Positions 37,811-49,976 of a DNA stretch of 64,000 nucleotides are shown here, in pieces. Under the pieces are notes generated by a model that saw only the letters and a program-made list of their open reading frames with translations, was not told the DNA's origin and made no database searches. The stretch is from Chlorophyllum brunneum (lineage: Eukaryota > Basidiomycota > Agaricomycetes > Agaricales > Agaricaceae), in assembly GCA_963576785.1 (NCBI GenBank), contig OY756140.1, forward strand, positions 1,116,001 through 1,180,000, read 5' to 3'. Position 1 is the stretch's first letter; every line of letters starts with the position of its first letter. A program made the position numbers and the translations under genes.

Positions 37811-39044
37811 ATGCCCGGCTTCTCCACTGTAGCACCGTGGCTCAATAAGGTTGGCTACTACGGACCCGTTACGGCCACACTCGATTGGTGCGAGGTATGT
37901 GTAGACCACCGCCAGCCTGGAATAAAACGTCGATCACCGGGCTGCTGACAGGCAAACTACCAATTTTCTCCCTACATTGCAGAGATGGCCAATTCATTCT
38001 CGAACCTGTACACTATCACTATTTCTCTGATTGGTTATTTGAGCATCGTAAAGCAAGTGCTACCACAGCGGTATGCCTTGGGATTTCTGGTGGGTTTGGG
38101 TGCACCTGGCCAGTTCCAGTCACCCGCTTCCGTCGCTCAGACTTGGATTCAGGGCGTCGCTCTCGTTGGCATCGGCAGCTTCTTATTCCATGCCACGTTA
38201 CTCTACGAAGCTCAGTTGGCCGACGAACTTCCGATGATATATGTTGCTTCTATGAGCCTGTTCATCACCTTCGACGATAAACCGGGGTACGGCGTAAAGT
38301 CCCCGCGGAGTAAAGTCTTGATCGCCCTCGTTCTGCTGTTCGATGTCCTCTTCACCGGGAGCTAGTAAGCATGATAAGGCTCCAACTACTGGCCACACCT
38401 ACCTAATCTCTCGCTTACAGCTATGTTTACCGAAACCCAGTATACCATCAGGTTGTGTTCGCCATGATTATATTCATTACCGCTGGACGGATCACATATA
38501 TCCTCAAATGGTCTGACGCAGCTGACCAGATACCAACACCAAAAAAACGCACTATCACGAAGCTCATCGGCACTGGCGCCTTACTCTTTGGCTTTGGATT
38601 TTTTATTTGGAATATGGATAATATTTTCTGTGATTTCTTAATAACCCGAAAGCTGTCCGTCGGATGGCCGTTTGCTTTTCTCCTCGAAGGTGCGTGGTGT
38701 GTTGGAGTTAGACAAACCTCTGTTGATGTACCCCTAGGACATTCCTGGTGGCATGTGTTCACTGTGAGCCATTTCATCTTTCGGAGAAACTATTTATCGA
38801 TCAGTGCTTCTAGGGCGCTGGGACCTATTACAAGTTTGTCGGAATTCAATGTGAGCATACTCCGCCCCACTATCCCTTCCAATGCTGACTTTGTTGTAGA
38901 CGCGTACGCCGTTGCATTGATTATCCCCGCCAAAGACTGATTTCTGGCAGCACTCTTTGCGTCAAGGACGACCCGGCGGGTTACAGGGTGGGCTGGGACT
39001 ATGGCCTTCCTCACATCGAACGTGTACAATCAAAGGAAGATTAA
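37811..39044 (+). CDS. YPC1: Alkaline ceramidase (Ypc1/Ydc1/ACER type)
   Basis: ER/Golgi membrane amidase that cleaves ceramide to sphingoid base and fatty acid. The start at 37811 gives MPGFSTVAPWLNKVGYYGPV. Family blocks are DWCE/ANYQFSPYIAEMANSF across an intron, GIGSFLFHATLLYEAQLADE with the zinc-binding His, and NMDNIFCDFL. WWHVFT follows near 38750 with the later His residues. About seven hydrophobic helices are visible. The C-terminal cytoplasmic tail (RVGWDYGLPHIERVQSKED) resembles fungal members. Several introns of about 50 bp are present. Whether it prefers phytoceramide or dihydroceramide cannot be told. Confidence 0.92.
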
Positions 39045-39119
39045 TATGACATAATTGATCTAGTGAGCATAGATAGTGTTCTGGTAGTTGCAGTCCCTCG
39101 TAAGATTAGCATTATAGTT

Positions 39120-40160
39120 TCAGGCTTGGGGTTCGGATGCCATTGTAATAGGCTCTCCCACCGTCCACTTCCCGAAGTCCAGCACTGCGACTCCTTCGTC
39201 CGCACCCGACTGCAAAATCAGCCCCTTTTGTCGGGACCATGAGACGAGAGCGTCTCGGACAAGGACATCTGGGGTGTCACCACCCATCATCATGAAGGGT
39301 TGGTTATACAGGGCGCTTTCGCCATCTCCTTTAATACTGTGAGTCTCAAACCCAACTATTTGCCGCGCAAGAGCACGCTCAAGCCGACCTAGGTCATCTC
39401 GGAATGGCTCGGAAACGACGAGTTCTGAAAGTGCCTTGGATTTCAATACGAGTAATGCGAGAGCACCAATACGACCTTGGTTGGGATCGTTGATAGAACC
39501 ATGGACGTACGAGGCGAGTCGAAGACCAAGGTCGGTACGTTGAGGTGAATTTTCGATGACAGTGACAGCTCGTCGTAGAGTGATGTTCTCTCCAAGTTTA
39601 GCGATGGCATCTCGGATAGCGTTGCCTACTGTCCCAATTGATGCAGCACTAGGATCGGCTTTGGATAGCAGGGGCGCATCCTGGAGGAGATCGAGGAAGT
39701 ATGGTTGGAAAGCAGCTTTCGAACCCGGAGTGTCCGAAATGTATGCTGCTGTGTGAGCAATGTCTGCTGCCAGTCGACCAAATATCGCGTTGCGTCCCAC
39801 AAAGTCAGTCTCGCAGTTGAGCTCGACCATCGCAGCACGAACACCGCCATGACCTATCCCGGTCTTTCCACCAGCTCCGTCCGAGAGCACGGAAACACTG
39901 ATGAGACCTTGGTTTGTACTTCTGCCCTGGACCTTCGCCGCCTTCTTGGCTCCAGAGGTAATGAGATCCTTCTCGAGCCATTCCAGTGCGGTATTCACGT
40001 CGTTGTTCGCCGCTGCGAGTGCCTCTCGGGCTTTTGAAATAGAAACCTCAGTGAGCTTGCGCAGTTCTGCGACGAGCTTTACCGATGCCTTGCCTGGCTG
40101 CTGAGTGGAGAAGCAATGCAGAGCGACTCTGGTAGACTGGAGGCGGCGGACGCTGGACAT
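39120..40160 (-). CDS. TSF1: Mitochondrial translation elongation factor Ts
   Basis: Nucleotide exchange factor for mitochondrial EF-Tu. It is one exon of about 346 codons. The N-terminus MSSVRRLQSTRVALHCFSTQ looks like a mitochondrial presequence. The UBA-like helix LVAELRKLTEVSISKAREAL follows. The family signature around NCETDFVGRN lies near 39805. The rest forms the two dimerisation-type subdomains. I chose the start at 40160. The frame stays open to ATGs at 40202 and 40250, which would bring it within about 46-94 bp of the divergent NAF1 start. Confidence 0.9.
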   Translation of the reverse strand: MSSVRRLQSTRVALHCFSTQQPGKASVKLVAELRKLTEVSISKAREALAAANNDVNTALEWLEKDLITSGAKKAAKVQGRSTNQGLISVSVLSDGAGGKTGIGHGGVRAAMVELNCETDFVGRNAIFGRLAADIAHTAAYISDTPGSKAAFQPYFLDLLQDAPLLSKADPSAASIGTVGNAIRDAIAKLGENITLRRAVTVIENSPQRTDLGLRLASYVHGSINDPNQGRIGALALLVLKSKALSELVVSEPFRDDLGRLERALARQIVGFETHSIKGDGESALYNQPFMMMGGDTPDVLVRDALVSWSRQKGLILQSGADEGVAVLDFGKWTVGEPITMASEPQA

Positions 40161-40296
40161 GGCGGACGCGGCTGGTGGTTTCGTTGATCGAGTCGGATGC
40201 ATGACAAAATTTCGTGACCGCGGACCCCGGCCCGGGTTTCCAGCAGCCAAACGACGTCAGTCGACTGTATCCGTTCAACCACACTTAGCCCGATCC

Positions 40297-42125
40297 ATGG
40301 CCACCTTCAAGGTTCCCCAGGCGCTGCCGCAGGACATTTTACTCATCAGCGAGTTCGTGGACGTACTAGAGCAACGACCACGGCCACCAACCGTTCCAAA
40401 AGAGGATGACGACGATGATATTGCGAGCTCAGGCCGCGACGATGATAGTGAAGAAGAAATTGAGAAAGATTTGACGGCTCTGCCAGACGAGGACGATGAA
40501 GGTGACGGAGAATCTTTGTAAGCTCCTTTGGACTTCATGATCAACCTTCCGTCCACTGATTACGTCTTTCGAGACCATCGGATTCAGGTTTGGGCTCAGA
40601 TTCCTCAACTTCAGAATCAGAGTCAGAAGCCGAAGAAAATCTACGAGCAGGAAAACAAAAGGCGCTCGCATCAGACTCCGATGACGATGAGGACGCAGTT
40701 CATCCCAGCTCTGGTATGCATCCACAGACGAAAAATGAAATTTTCGGGGCAGCCATCACAATCCCAGATTTGGAAGAAGTAGGCGCTCACGAGCAACTAG
40801 AAAAGGTTGGGGACGTGATGTCTATTGTCGACAATGTTGTCATCGTCCGGGGTTTACTGGCAGAATACGTAAATCGAGGCTCCGAGAAAGCTCTCGACTC
40901 TGATACCCTGCTCGTATTTGGAGACCGCCAAGTCATGGGTTATGTGCGCATCATCGCCATCCGTTTAATATTTTTCGTTGATACAAACCCAGGTAGATAT
41001 ACGAAACGTTTGGTCCGACTTCGCAGCCCTTCTATCAAGTCAAATTCAATCAGGTATATCCCCTCAACCCAGAAAAAGTCCAAATTGGGCAAGCAGTCTT
41101 TCACATACCCAGGCGGAGTCATTTTGTCTTTGTCAATCAACTTAAACAACTTAGGGGCAGTGATGCTAGCAATGTGCACGACGAAGAACCCGCCGAGGAC
41201 GAACTAGAATTCTCGGATGACGAGGCAGAGGCAGCGCACCGTAGCCGTCACAAGCGAAAGTATGACCGTACTGTTCCCTTCACGTTCCAGTTGATAATCT
41301 AATAAAAACAGGCGCGCCGATGCCCGCGCACGTTCCGTTTCTTCTTCAAGACGATCCACGCCCGCACCATCTCAGATGCGTGACCAAGACATGATGAACG
41401 AGTCAATCTTGAACAAGACCGCCTTTGATGAACATGGGCCCTATGATTTGGATTATGGCGCTGGTCCTTCTCGTCCAACCCCTCAGCCTTATGATGATCC
41501 CCGTTTGGACACACACAACACAGTCAAGTCCGAAGCATACACAGAACTGTCGCGCTTTCATTCAAAGAGCGAACGCCCAAAGTCTTTCACTTCCAGGGAC
41601 AGGAGTTCTTCCCAGTCGGGTGATGGTCGCCCTCGTGGAAGAGGCCGGGGAAGAGGAAAACGAGGCAACGCAATGATGCGTGGATCCTTCGGCAGAGATA
41701 ACCATCGTCCCCTGTCTGGCGCGGAGGTGGAAGAGTATGATCCCCGGATGGCCCACGAATCATTGCCTTCTCCGTATCTGCAAAACCAGGATAATTACGC
41801 AGCTAACTATCCACCAGCCACAAATACAGGCGTAAATCCTTCATGGGGTTACCCTAATCAAGCGTTCGGTCAATTGCAAAATCAAAACCAGTCATATGTG
41901 TTCCCAGGTTCAGCCTATCACCAACCTCCCACGTTCGTGCAACCTCACATAAATCCCCGCTTTGCATCTGCATTTGGTTTGCAAGTGGCACCTACTGCCC
42001 CATCATGCACGCAAGAACCACCAGGTTCGATGTCAGCACGGACCGTGGCACAAGACCGGGTGGAACAATGGTTCGACCCTGCAGCGGACACTACCACACC
42101 GAAGCAGGAGGAGCGTACTTCTTAA
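40297..42125 (+). CDS. NAF1: H/ACA snoRNP assembly factor Naf1
   Basis: Nuclear chaperone that loads onto nascent H/ACA RNPs before Gar1 replaces it. The start at 40297 gives MATFKVPQALPQDILLISEF, followed by an acidic N-terminus. Exon 2 starts at 40574. The Gar1-like core begins near 40820: DNVVIVRGLLAEYVNRGSEK, then ALDSDTLLVFGDRQVMGY. Intron 40944-40996 joins it to IYETFGPTSQPFYQVKFNQ. The C-terminal half is Gly/Arg/Pro/Gln-rich, with an RGRGRGRGKRG stretch, as in Naf1. The start lies 136 bp from the divergent EF-Ts start. Confidence 0.9.
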
Positions 42126-42518
42126 AATCACTTTATATCTACAATAATGTCAGGTTCAACCACGGAGAGCTAAGTTATGGGCCTTGCATTAGAGCAGTGA
42201 TCCGTCGGGGTGCAGGTGGAACCCTTACCCGTACACGTTACCCATGCACGTTTTTCCTTCCGGTTTCCACGTTGCGATCACCCAGGTTGTGCGGGTAACT
42301 CATGGTCGTCGACCATGCCACCTTTCAGTTCCGTCGGGGAACGTGGACATTTGTATCACTAGATATCCCCTGCTGTTCATTTCCCATCTCATCTCACCAA
42401 TGTTCCAGTTAATAAACTGCCAGTGAAATTCATTTAGGAGACGGAATACAACCATCCGCGTTCGCCGTGATGCTGGCTCGTGACGGATGGTCCAAGATTG
42501 TTTCTATAACCTCACCTA

Positions 42519-43409
42519 GAAGTGCTACTGGTGGACCCGTACCCTGCCAGAACACCTTCGCTGTTCTCTATGCTGTTTTGAAGTCCCGGACGGGCCCTCA
42601 AGACATACTTACGTACAGTGTTTGTGTGGATCCATTGGGAGAGCCCTACATATACCTGGCTCGCAAACGCTGGTATCACCATAACCACTTCAGAAGCCTA
42701 CGACCTTTTAGTCCTGGGACCACATTCTGGGGCGCGTCGGCTTCTCCAATTTCAACAACGCGCTCTTGCTCTGACAGCGAAGAAACCTCCTGCCCTGGAT
42801 TTTTGTTCTGCTCGCCTGCAGCTCGCTTTGTGCTACTTCAGTCTCAAAAGATCTATCATTGATGGTACTTTTGTGCCCATCAGTATGCCAACAGTCTCGA
42901 CTACTAAAATCGTCTTTGATTTGGAAATTAGATGCACTCACGGCGGCATCATTTACGACCACAATCGTATGTACTTCCTTTTCCTAAAAATAACATGATG
43001 CAACCTAGTCTGCTTTATATTAGACCACTTCTGTATATTTCACATGCCTACGTAGACATCCGGGGGCCGTGAACGCGAGCACTAACGCCCCTCGACCCAG
43101 CTTCAAGATCGGTGGAATACTTTCGCTTGGAACATGGTCCAGGCCTCAGCAACTTCCGGGCTCTCTCGGGCCGCTTCCAGCCCCGCCATGACCTCGTCCA
43201 AAGGTAATCGTGGCATCAGTGGTGGCGCATTCGCTAGGGGCTTCGGTGTCGCCAGCTCTCACCTCGTTCTCAGCCATCCGTGTGGACGGCCAATCACATG
43301 TTCGCTGAGTTTCAAAATGGTATCTTCACTCGAGATCACTTCTGGAAGCGATCTTCTGTTGACATCGGGTGGGTCGAAAGACTACACGCTTTCCGTTGTT
43401 AGTGTCTGA
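42519..43409 (+). pseudogene. Decayed RNase T2 copy
   Basis: Fragments collinear with the intact RNase T2 downstream. GGPVPCQNT then, in another frame, CCFE-like residues (42527-42590) match GPVSCHNT...CCFESPG. SPTYTWLANAGIT (from 42640), the stretch before SIIDGTFVPI (to 42885), MTSSKGNRGISGGAF (near 43187) and YTLSVVSV (stop 43409) match the later parts. The whole segment between, with both catalytic motifs WTIHGLWP and EHEWSTHGTC, is absent. Frame changes occur near 42570 and around 43000-43190. A conserved Cys of the C-terminal domain is Arg. It cannot encode an active nuclease. The tandem position suggests duplication and decay. Confidence 0.72.
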
Positions 43410-44367
43410 ACTGTCGTAATCATCACGGGATTATAAATCACACAATAGCTGGATAGTGTAGAGCGGGACATCAGATCCAGAGGTGGGTTACCTTGGGACC
43501 CCAAGCCGAGCTGGTCAATGATAGGACTGTCACAACATGTAATTCGTTGAAGCACTTGAGCCTACATCTGAGATACGATCGTGTTGACGTTGTGCTCCTC
43601 CAGCTGTCTCATGAAGTCCGGCTGCGAACTTCCAGCATTAGCCGCCTCAGCTGTGAAGCCATCTGAGTGTCGGGATTCCGGGAACCGAGAGTGTTGAGTG
43701 CTGATCGAGCATTGACCGTTTGTACAAAATTTATACTGTGCATTGAATACTTCCCTTCACTAACGCGGTCGGACTGAACCCGTTCGAGTATTGTGGGGAT
43801 CTCCAGCTTCGCGGGTAGAGACTTCTGTGCGTGGGCCGTAAAATGATTATCCATGCGTTCATGATATGAGAATAAGGGGGAAAAAGCTATTTTTATGCTC
43901 TCAATACAAACTGCACCTTCTGTTACGACGTGTATCATGCCAACTGACACATAAGCATGGTAACCCACCGCAAGTAGATAAGGCTGTAAATATTGGGTGG
44001 CTAGATACCATGTGCTTCGTTCCAGTCTGCGCACATGCTTGAAGTATTGTTGTTGATCAAATGCGGGTCTAACTTCCTGATGCGTGTGTATAGAAGGATC
44101 AATGTGGACGGGAAACGTGTTTCCGCTCGCACCTGATAGCAGCTATTGTGATCTCACGCCAATCCAGCATGCTACTGGTCTCTGCCTGGACAGACCAGTG
44201 GGTTTCTTAGAAACGAGGCCATTCATTAAGGTAATTGAGGTGAGGTGTTTGTCACAGGAATAGAACGTGCTTGATGCGCAGATCCAAGCTCTTGCCTTAT
44301 CTATGGGTATATTATGATCAAGAACTTCGCCCTAGGTTGAGTATCGTCCCCCCCCGAATTCGTCAGA
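43410..44367. other. Stretch without a recognised gene
   Basis: About 960 bp. A minus-strand open frame of 141 codons (43609-44034) has no recognisable family and no obvious splice partners. The last 100-150 bp are presumably the promoter of RNase T2. Confidence 0.4.
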
Positions 44368-46344
44368 ATGTTGAGCATAGGTGCCATTGTTTTGAGTGTT
44401 TGTGCCTCCTCCGTCGTAGCGTCCCCTCTTCAGTCTCCGACCGAATATACCAGTCTCTTCGGTAGAGGCACGGCTATTTCCTCGGGATGTTCGACGAGTG
44501 GACCTGTGTCTTGTCACAACACTTCGCCGGTCTCTAACCTTTGTTGTTTCGAGAGTCCTGGGGTATGTGCTTCGTCTCACGTTCTGATATTCCGGAGATG
44601 TTTTAAAATTGGTTCAATAGGGACTTTTGCTGCAAACCCAGGTGGGTGTATTGAGTACCGAGTGGAAAGGTTGAACTGAGTGCATGTTAGTTCTGGGACA
44701 CGAATCCGTCGACCGGCCCGACTGATAGTTGGACAATCCATGGTGAGCGCGTCAAATTTGCCATCACCGTCGCAGAGACTAACATCTGCGGTAGGTCTAT
44801 GGCCCGACAAGTGAGCATTAAGCTAGTCAAAGCGAGTGTCATAAAATCTCACATTCGATCCATCAAGTTGCGACACGACCTTCGAGGAGAACTGTGACCC
44901 ATCGCGTGCGTATACCGGCATCGGCTCGGTAAGCATCGTACCATTGGTCTAGGCATATCCAGCAGGCTAACGTCCGTGTCAACACAGTTGCTTTCCCAAC
45001 AGGGAGCGAGCGATACATTGTCCTTTATGCAGACAGTGAGCTTTGGACCGCCATCCCCCTGACGAGGGCTAACCTCCTGCAGCATTGGGTTGACATCAAC
45101 GGAAATAATGAGCAATTCTGGGAGGTATGAATTTGGTTACAGATTAAGAAAAAGGCTCATCAACAAGGAAGCATGAATGGTCGACGCACGGAACCTGCAT
45201 GAGCACCTTGGAAACATCTTGCTTACCGAGTGGAAGTCCGAAAGGCGCAGAGGTATGGTCGGATTCTGGTGATATATCGAGGTGCTTGACCAATCTGTTA
45301 TAGGCAGTTGCATTCTTCCAGACTGTTGTCAGGTTGTTCAAGGTGAGAGGAGCCAAAAATTTAAGTCTATGATTACTTACCTACAAGGACAGACACTACC
45401 TACCTACACCTGGCTGTCGAATGCAGGGATCCTTCCCAGCACGTCCAAAACATTCAGTCTCTCAACCCTCACTTCGGCTCTGAGGAGCGCATCCGGCGTG
45501 ACGCCCGCATTAGATTGCAATGGAAGTACCCTGAACGCAATTTCGTGGTACTTCAACTTGAAGGGGTCGGTTATTGATGGTGTTTTCGTACCTATAAGTA
45601 CGTTGGTGGACGTAAGGAGAGGTTGATAGGCTGATGTTATGATAGACGCCCCGGAGTCTGGGTCGTGCCCTTCTTCGGGCATCAGGTATCCGCCTAAATC
45701 TGGAACACCAACGGTGAGTTGAAGCTTTTGGTTGAATGGAGATCGAGTCTAAGCAGCTTACCCGGGTTAATTAGACCACTTCGGTGAGCTTGGCAGTCCA
45801 TTGAGCTGATTAAGATCGCTGATAGAAAGGTGGAAACGAGCAGTCAGGTCCCACGGGAGTGAGTTACGGAAAAGCCTGGCGCGGAGAGCGTGGTTGATAA
45901 CTCTAGGTGTTCTAGACTCCCGGGTCACTCCCAGCAAGAGCGACCATCCACGCGATCCACTCCGGGTCTCAACTGGGTGGACTCCTTTCACACGGAACAT
46001 GGTCGACGCAGACACTGGCGACTTTTACGCTCTCTGGATCGGCTTCAGGGTTCACGATGACGTCGTCGAAAGGTAATTGCGGAGTGAGCGGAGGGGTGTT
46101 CAGCTGTGGGAGTGGTGTCTCATTGACGACGTTCTCTGCGGTAAGTGGTACTTTGTGAAGGGTGACGGATGATTGTTGACAGCCTCATCCGCTTAAGGTC
46201 TCGTCTGGGGGTTCCTTGTTGTTGGCATCTGGGGGATCGTCGAGCTTCACAAGCGACGGGATTCCGAGCGGGACGACGGTGTTTGATGTCTTCACCGGGA
46301 GTTCGCACAGTCAGGATTACACACTAGTGATCGTAGGCGTTTGA
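44368..46344 (+). CDS. RNY1: Secreted ribonuclease T2 with C-terminal extension domain
   Basis: Acid endoribonuclease of the T2 family, secreted or vacuolar. The start at 44368 gives MLSIGAIVLSVCASSVVA, a signal peptide, then GPVSCHNTSPVSNLCCFESP. After several introns of 45-60 bp come QTQFWDTNPSTGPTDS, the first catalytic motif WTIHG/LWPDK (near 44730-44810), and CDTTFEENCDPSRAYTG. The second catalytic motif EHEWSTHGTC follows (near 45170-45200), then LPTYTWLSNAG and SVIDGVFVPI. A C-terminal domain typical of fungal members follows the catalytic part (TMTSSKGNCGVSGGVFSC, then SHSQDYTLVIVGV). About eleven introns can be traced, unusually dense. The linker before the C-terminal domain (45750-45950) is poorly resolved. 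Confidence 0.85.
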
Positions 46345-46522
46345 TGTGTGTTTCCATACATGAGGAGAGTGTAGCAGATAGTGTGTTTTAACGCCGCATT
46401 CACTCCGTGAGGACTACATTCCGCGAATACACACTTGATCAGGAAATTGCAGCACAGGCGTCGTCTGTGGACCGAGTATTTAAGGCTAGTTTCGCGGAGA
46501 CTGACGGAGCACGGGTAGAGAT

Positions 46523-47063
46523 ATGCCACCTCCATCATCGAGTGCAGCGCTACACCTGCAGGTACTTACGGAGCCGTTCTTTGTTGTGCAGCTGGGGTCG
46601 AGCGAGGAGATGGCGCCGTGCATAGTGAGGGAGCTGACGGGGGGGACGGGTGGGTTTTTTTCAGTGACGCGGACGAAGGAGGAGGTGTCGATAGTGGGAG
46701 AGGCGTACAAGCGGATGCCACAGAAATACGAGGAGCAGTGTGCGTGGAAGTGCATCAGGATTCTCGGGCCGATGGAGCACAGTGAGTGGCTGTCGGCGGC
46801 GGGGCGGCACCGGCTGAGGCAGACAGACTTGACAGGGATTCTGGCGGAGCTGACGGGGGCACTGAAAGAGGCGAAGGTGCCGATATTCGCGGTGTCGACA
46901 TGGTGAGTGGTGCCCGACGCTTGGGGACGCAGCTGAGGGGACCAGGAACACGGACTATGTGCTTGTGGCACGGGCAATGGCGGGCGAGGCGGTGGCGGCG
47001 CTGGAGCGGGACGGCTGGGTGTTTGTGCAGGGCGCCGGGAAGAGTCGAGTAGCACGCCTGTAG
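46523..47063 (+). CDS. ACT-domain (amino-acid-binding) protein
   Basis: About 165 residues in two exons, 46523-46902 and 46946-47063. The N-terminal part reads VLTEPFFVVQLGSSEEM. The typical segment GGFFSVTRTKEEVSIVGE follows, then LTGILAELTGALKEAKVPIF and AVSTW/NTDYVLVARAM. This is the tandem ACT layout seen in small eukaryotic ACT_7/CASTOR-like proteins, which bind amino acids allosterically. A specific ligand or partner cannot be read off. The stop is followed after only 44 bp by the start of the next gene on the same strand. Confidence 0.75.
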
Positions 47064-47107
47064 TCCTGTAATCTGATTGGCTGCCCATCTCTCTCCCTCC
47101 CACCTCC

Positions 47108-49562
47108 ATGCTCCCCGCCCCCAACGGCCGCCAGAAACGCGTCCTGCCCTCTCGCACCCGCAGAGGTGGCCCCGGCGTCGGCAGCTGCGACACAGACCTC
47201 ATGATCCTCGAGCACCAGAAGCGCAGGTGTACGCCCCTCTCTCTTCTTCCGTCCCCATCTCTGCTCATCCAAACAGTCGAAACAGACGCCATCATCCCTC
47301 CCACAACCCCCTTCCTCCTCACCACAGACACAAAGCTCTTTCCCGACACCGGGGACCCCGCCCACGCATCCGTCACTACCGTCACCAGCGAGCGGTATTT
47401 CGACCGCCCTGACGTCCTCAGGGCGTACAGAGAGCAGCTCACCATCCAAACACCATCCTACCGCAATGTTAAGGATAATCTCGGTGTTGCCAGATTCAGA
47501 CCACGCGGTCCAGAGGATGTAAGCCTTCCCCACCTCTTCATCCTCTCACCAGGGCTCACATACATAGGCCCAGATCGACACTTCGGATGCCGCGTACGAA
47601 CGTCGACATCGCAAATACGAGAGCTTTGAAAAGCGCCAGCGGCTCCGGGAGAAGGAAAAGCTCAAACACGAACAATACAAACTCAAGGAGCGCATAGAAC
47701 AGCTGCGCGTCATGGACGCATCTGCCTTCCTCGCCCTACCCGCATCCGACTTTTCTCCAGCCCCTGGTGTCTCTGAAGAGGATCTCGAAAATACACTTGC
47801 AAATCTTCCCGGTGCACATATCAACGGTGCAGCCGTCTACAACGAAGGAGAAAGACGGCGGAAGGAGATGTTAGACATTGCCCTCTCTCTGGAAGAACGT
47901 TTCAGGGTACTATTACCACCCGACAGATTGCGCAGGTCACAAACTCAGCCTACAATGCGTGAAAACGTAACTCCAACGCCATTTCCCACCCCTGGACCAG
48001 TCGCTATCTCGGCACCCTCTCGACGCGACGTCTCTGATTTAGACATGTCCGAAAGGGAGGACCTGATCTTCATTGACGACAGCTATCTCCGGCGACAGGA
48101 AAGGGTCAAAATCAAGCTCAGGTTGACTGGAGGCGCTTCAGCCTCACACTCACCTGCACCGACGACTGCCTCACGGACTTCCAAACGTTCGGGCAGGGCA
48201 AGTCCTGCTATCGCCCACAGACCAGGTAGGAGAAGAAGGTCGCGTGTTGGACGTTCCCCATCCCTCCCCACATCTCCTTCACAACCCGTGGAGTCATCTC
48301 AACTCGACACATATCCGGGTTCTGAACCGCTTCCGTCTCCACGTATTGAGGTTGAACAACCTAGAGAAGAGCTGGGTCCAGAATCTGAGGAAGAATTGGT
48401 TTGCCCGCCTTCGGAACGGCGCCGCTCCACCAGCTCAGACCGCAAGTTTGAAATAGAGGCAGTCCAACGCTCCCATGTCAGCAGCGGCCTCAGCCCTCAT
48501 CCTCCGACCCCTCCTCAAAAGCAATCGCCTCTACCCGATACAAGACCTGCTCCAGCCCCGGAGGTTAATCCTGCACTCCTTGGACAGGAGAGACCTCTCG
48601 AAGAAAGTACTGAACTGCCAACGCCTCTTCCTCCCGAAGAAAAAACTGCGCAGGATTCCCAGATTCGCACCAGCGAAGAGCCCTCACTTCAACCGTCTCC
48701 TGCACACGCACCAGTATTTAGACACCACTATCCTCAACCCCCACCGATTGAAACTTTCCAGAATGCTCCTCCGTCGCCCGTGCTAATGGAAGTAGAATCC
48801 ATGTCTCCCCACCATGTTTCGGGGGCAGCCAAGCGTGCAGAGGAGGGTTCAAGACTATTAGAACTCGCCAATGCAGTGCATTCAATTACTGCGTCAACAC
48901 CGGCTGCCAAACGCCTAAAAACACGGCACAGGCCCTCACCATCCAAAAATCGGATGTCCCCGCGTCCACCACCAAGTCCCTCGCCAGTACAGCTCACTGA
49001 ACCCGAGCATGAATCAACATCTGAGCTCATTTTTCCTCCAGTGGTCGTCGAAGAGCCGCTTTTACCGAACGGTGAACCTATAGCGACAGCCAGTCCACCC
49101 CATCCAGCGTCGCCCTCACCCATACCCATTACCCTTTCGCCTACCGTCTCTGAGTATGTTCCTCCGTTGGAGGCATCTTCAGTATCCATATCGGCTCCTT
49201 TTCCGTCGTCAATGACCATTTCGGCGCGAGCAGTACGAGGGGCGACGTCTATCTCAGCGGTTACCGTCCCATCAGCAGGTCCTAGACGACGCGGTCCCCA
49301 AAATCGGAGTAAAGAGATTGAATACCGGTCACCCGATACGGGCCAATTGATGCGCACACAGAGTTTGGTGCTAATTGCTGGGATTAGGGGAAGTGTGAGG
49401 CAGACGGCAAGGCATCAAATCGCGTTTGGGGTGAAGGTTCCAGAGGAGATCAGTGATCCTTATGATTTCTGGCTGCCAGATGAGTACTTGCCCGAGGAGG
49501 AGCTGAAGAAGTATAGTCATTATGACTATCAGCTTGTAGGTGGTAGTGGAATCAAGAGCTAG
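47108..49562 (+). CDS. PEHE-like, Ser/Pro-rich nuclear protein
   Basis: About 800 residues. The N-terminus is basic (GRQKRVLPSRTRRGG). Near 47570-47690, after an intron at about 47519-47571, comes DTSDAAYERRHRKYESFEKR followed by a Lys/Glu-rich helix. This resembles the PEHE domain of MSL1/KANSL1-type partners of MOF-family acetyltransferases. The middle is long, low-complexity Ser/Pro/Glu. A conserved-looking C-terminal block (SPDTGQLMRTQSLVLIAGIR, then DPYDFWLPDEYLPEEELKKY) ends the protein. PEHE membership is a resemblance I judge moderately likely. A role in histone acetylation is inference. Confidence 0.6.
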
Positions 49563-49976
49563 GGCGTGGGATTGCTACTTTTCTGACCCTATCCCTTTCG
49601 AAGATTGTTTGTGAATATGGAGTGCATTATGCTAGTTAACGGGTTGTATGCTTGGTCTATGTAGAGATAATGATTTCATTGCTTTTGTGACTTCCATTTT
49701 TCGGGCGTCAGCCTGCCACTTGAAAGACTGCCTTGTTTAACAATCATGGCATTGACGTCAGATTGCTACAGAAACGTAAGGGTATGTCGGTGTCATCCAC
49801 CGGAACAGAATCTTCGACTGGATTGAATAGAGTCAATTTCCAGGGGTTTTAGTACTATCCCAGCTACGAACATGTCTGTACTACAGCCGCACAATAAGCA
49901 CTCGGTATACCCAGAAAGAAACCAGAGTTTCCTCTCACCCGCCATCACTCCTTGCGTTGTAGCATTACGGGCGTGC
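49563..49976. other. Spacer between convergent genes
   Basis: About 410 bp containing the two 3' flanks. Nothing else is recognised. Confidence 0.55.

Noticed and set aside
43609..44034. Minus-strand frame of 141 codons
   Set aside because: No recognised family, no splice partners, no matching gene structure; not called as a gene.
47220..47275. Intron in the first exon of the PEHE-like gene
   Set aside because: Splice-like ends exist, but removing the 50-bp segment breaks the frame, which is open straight through.
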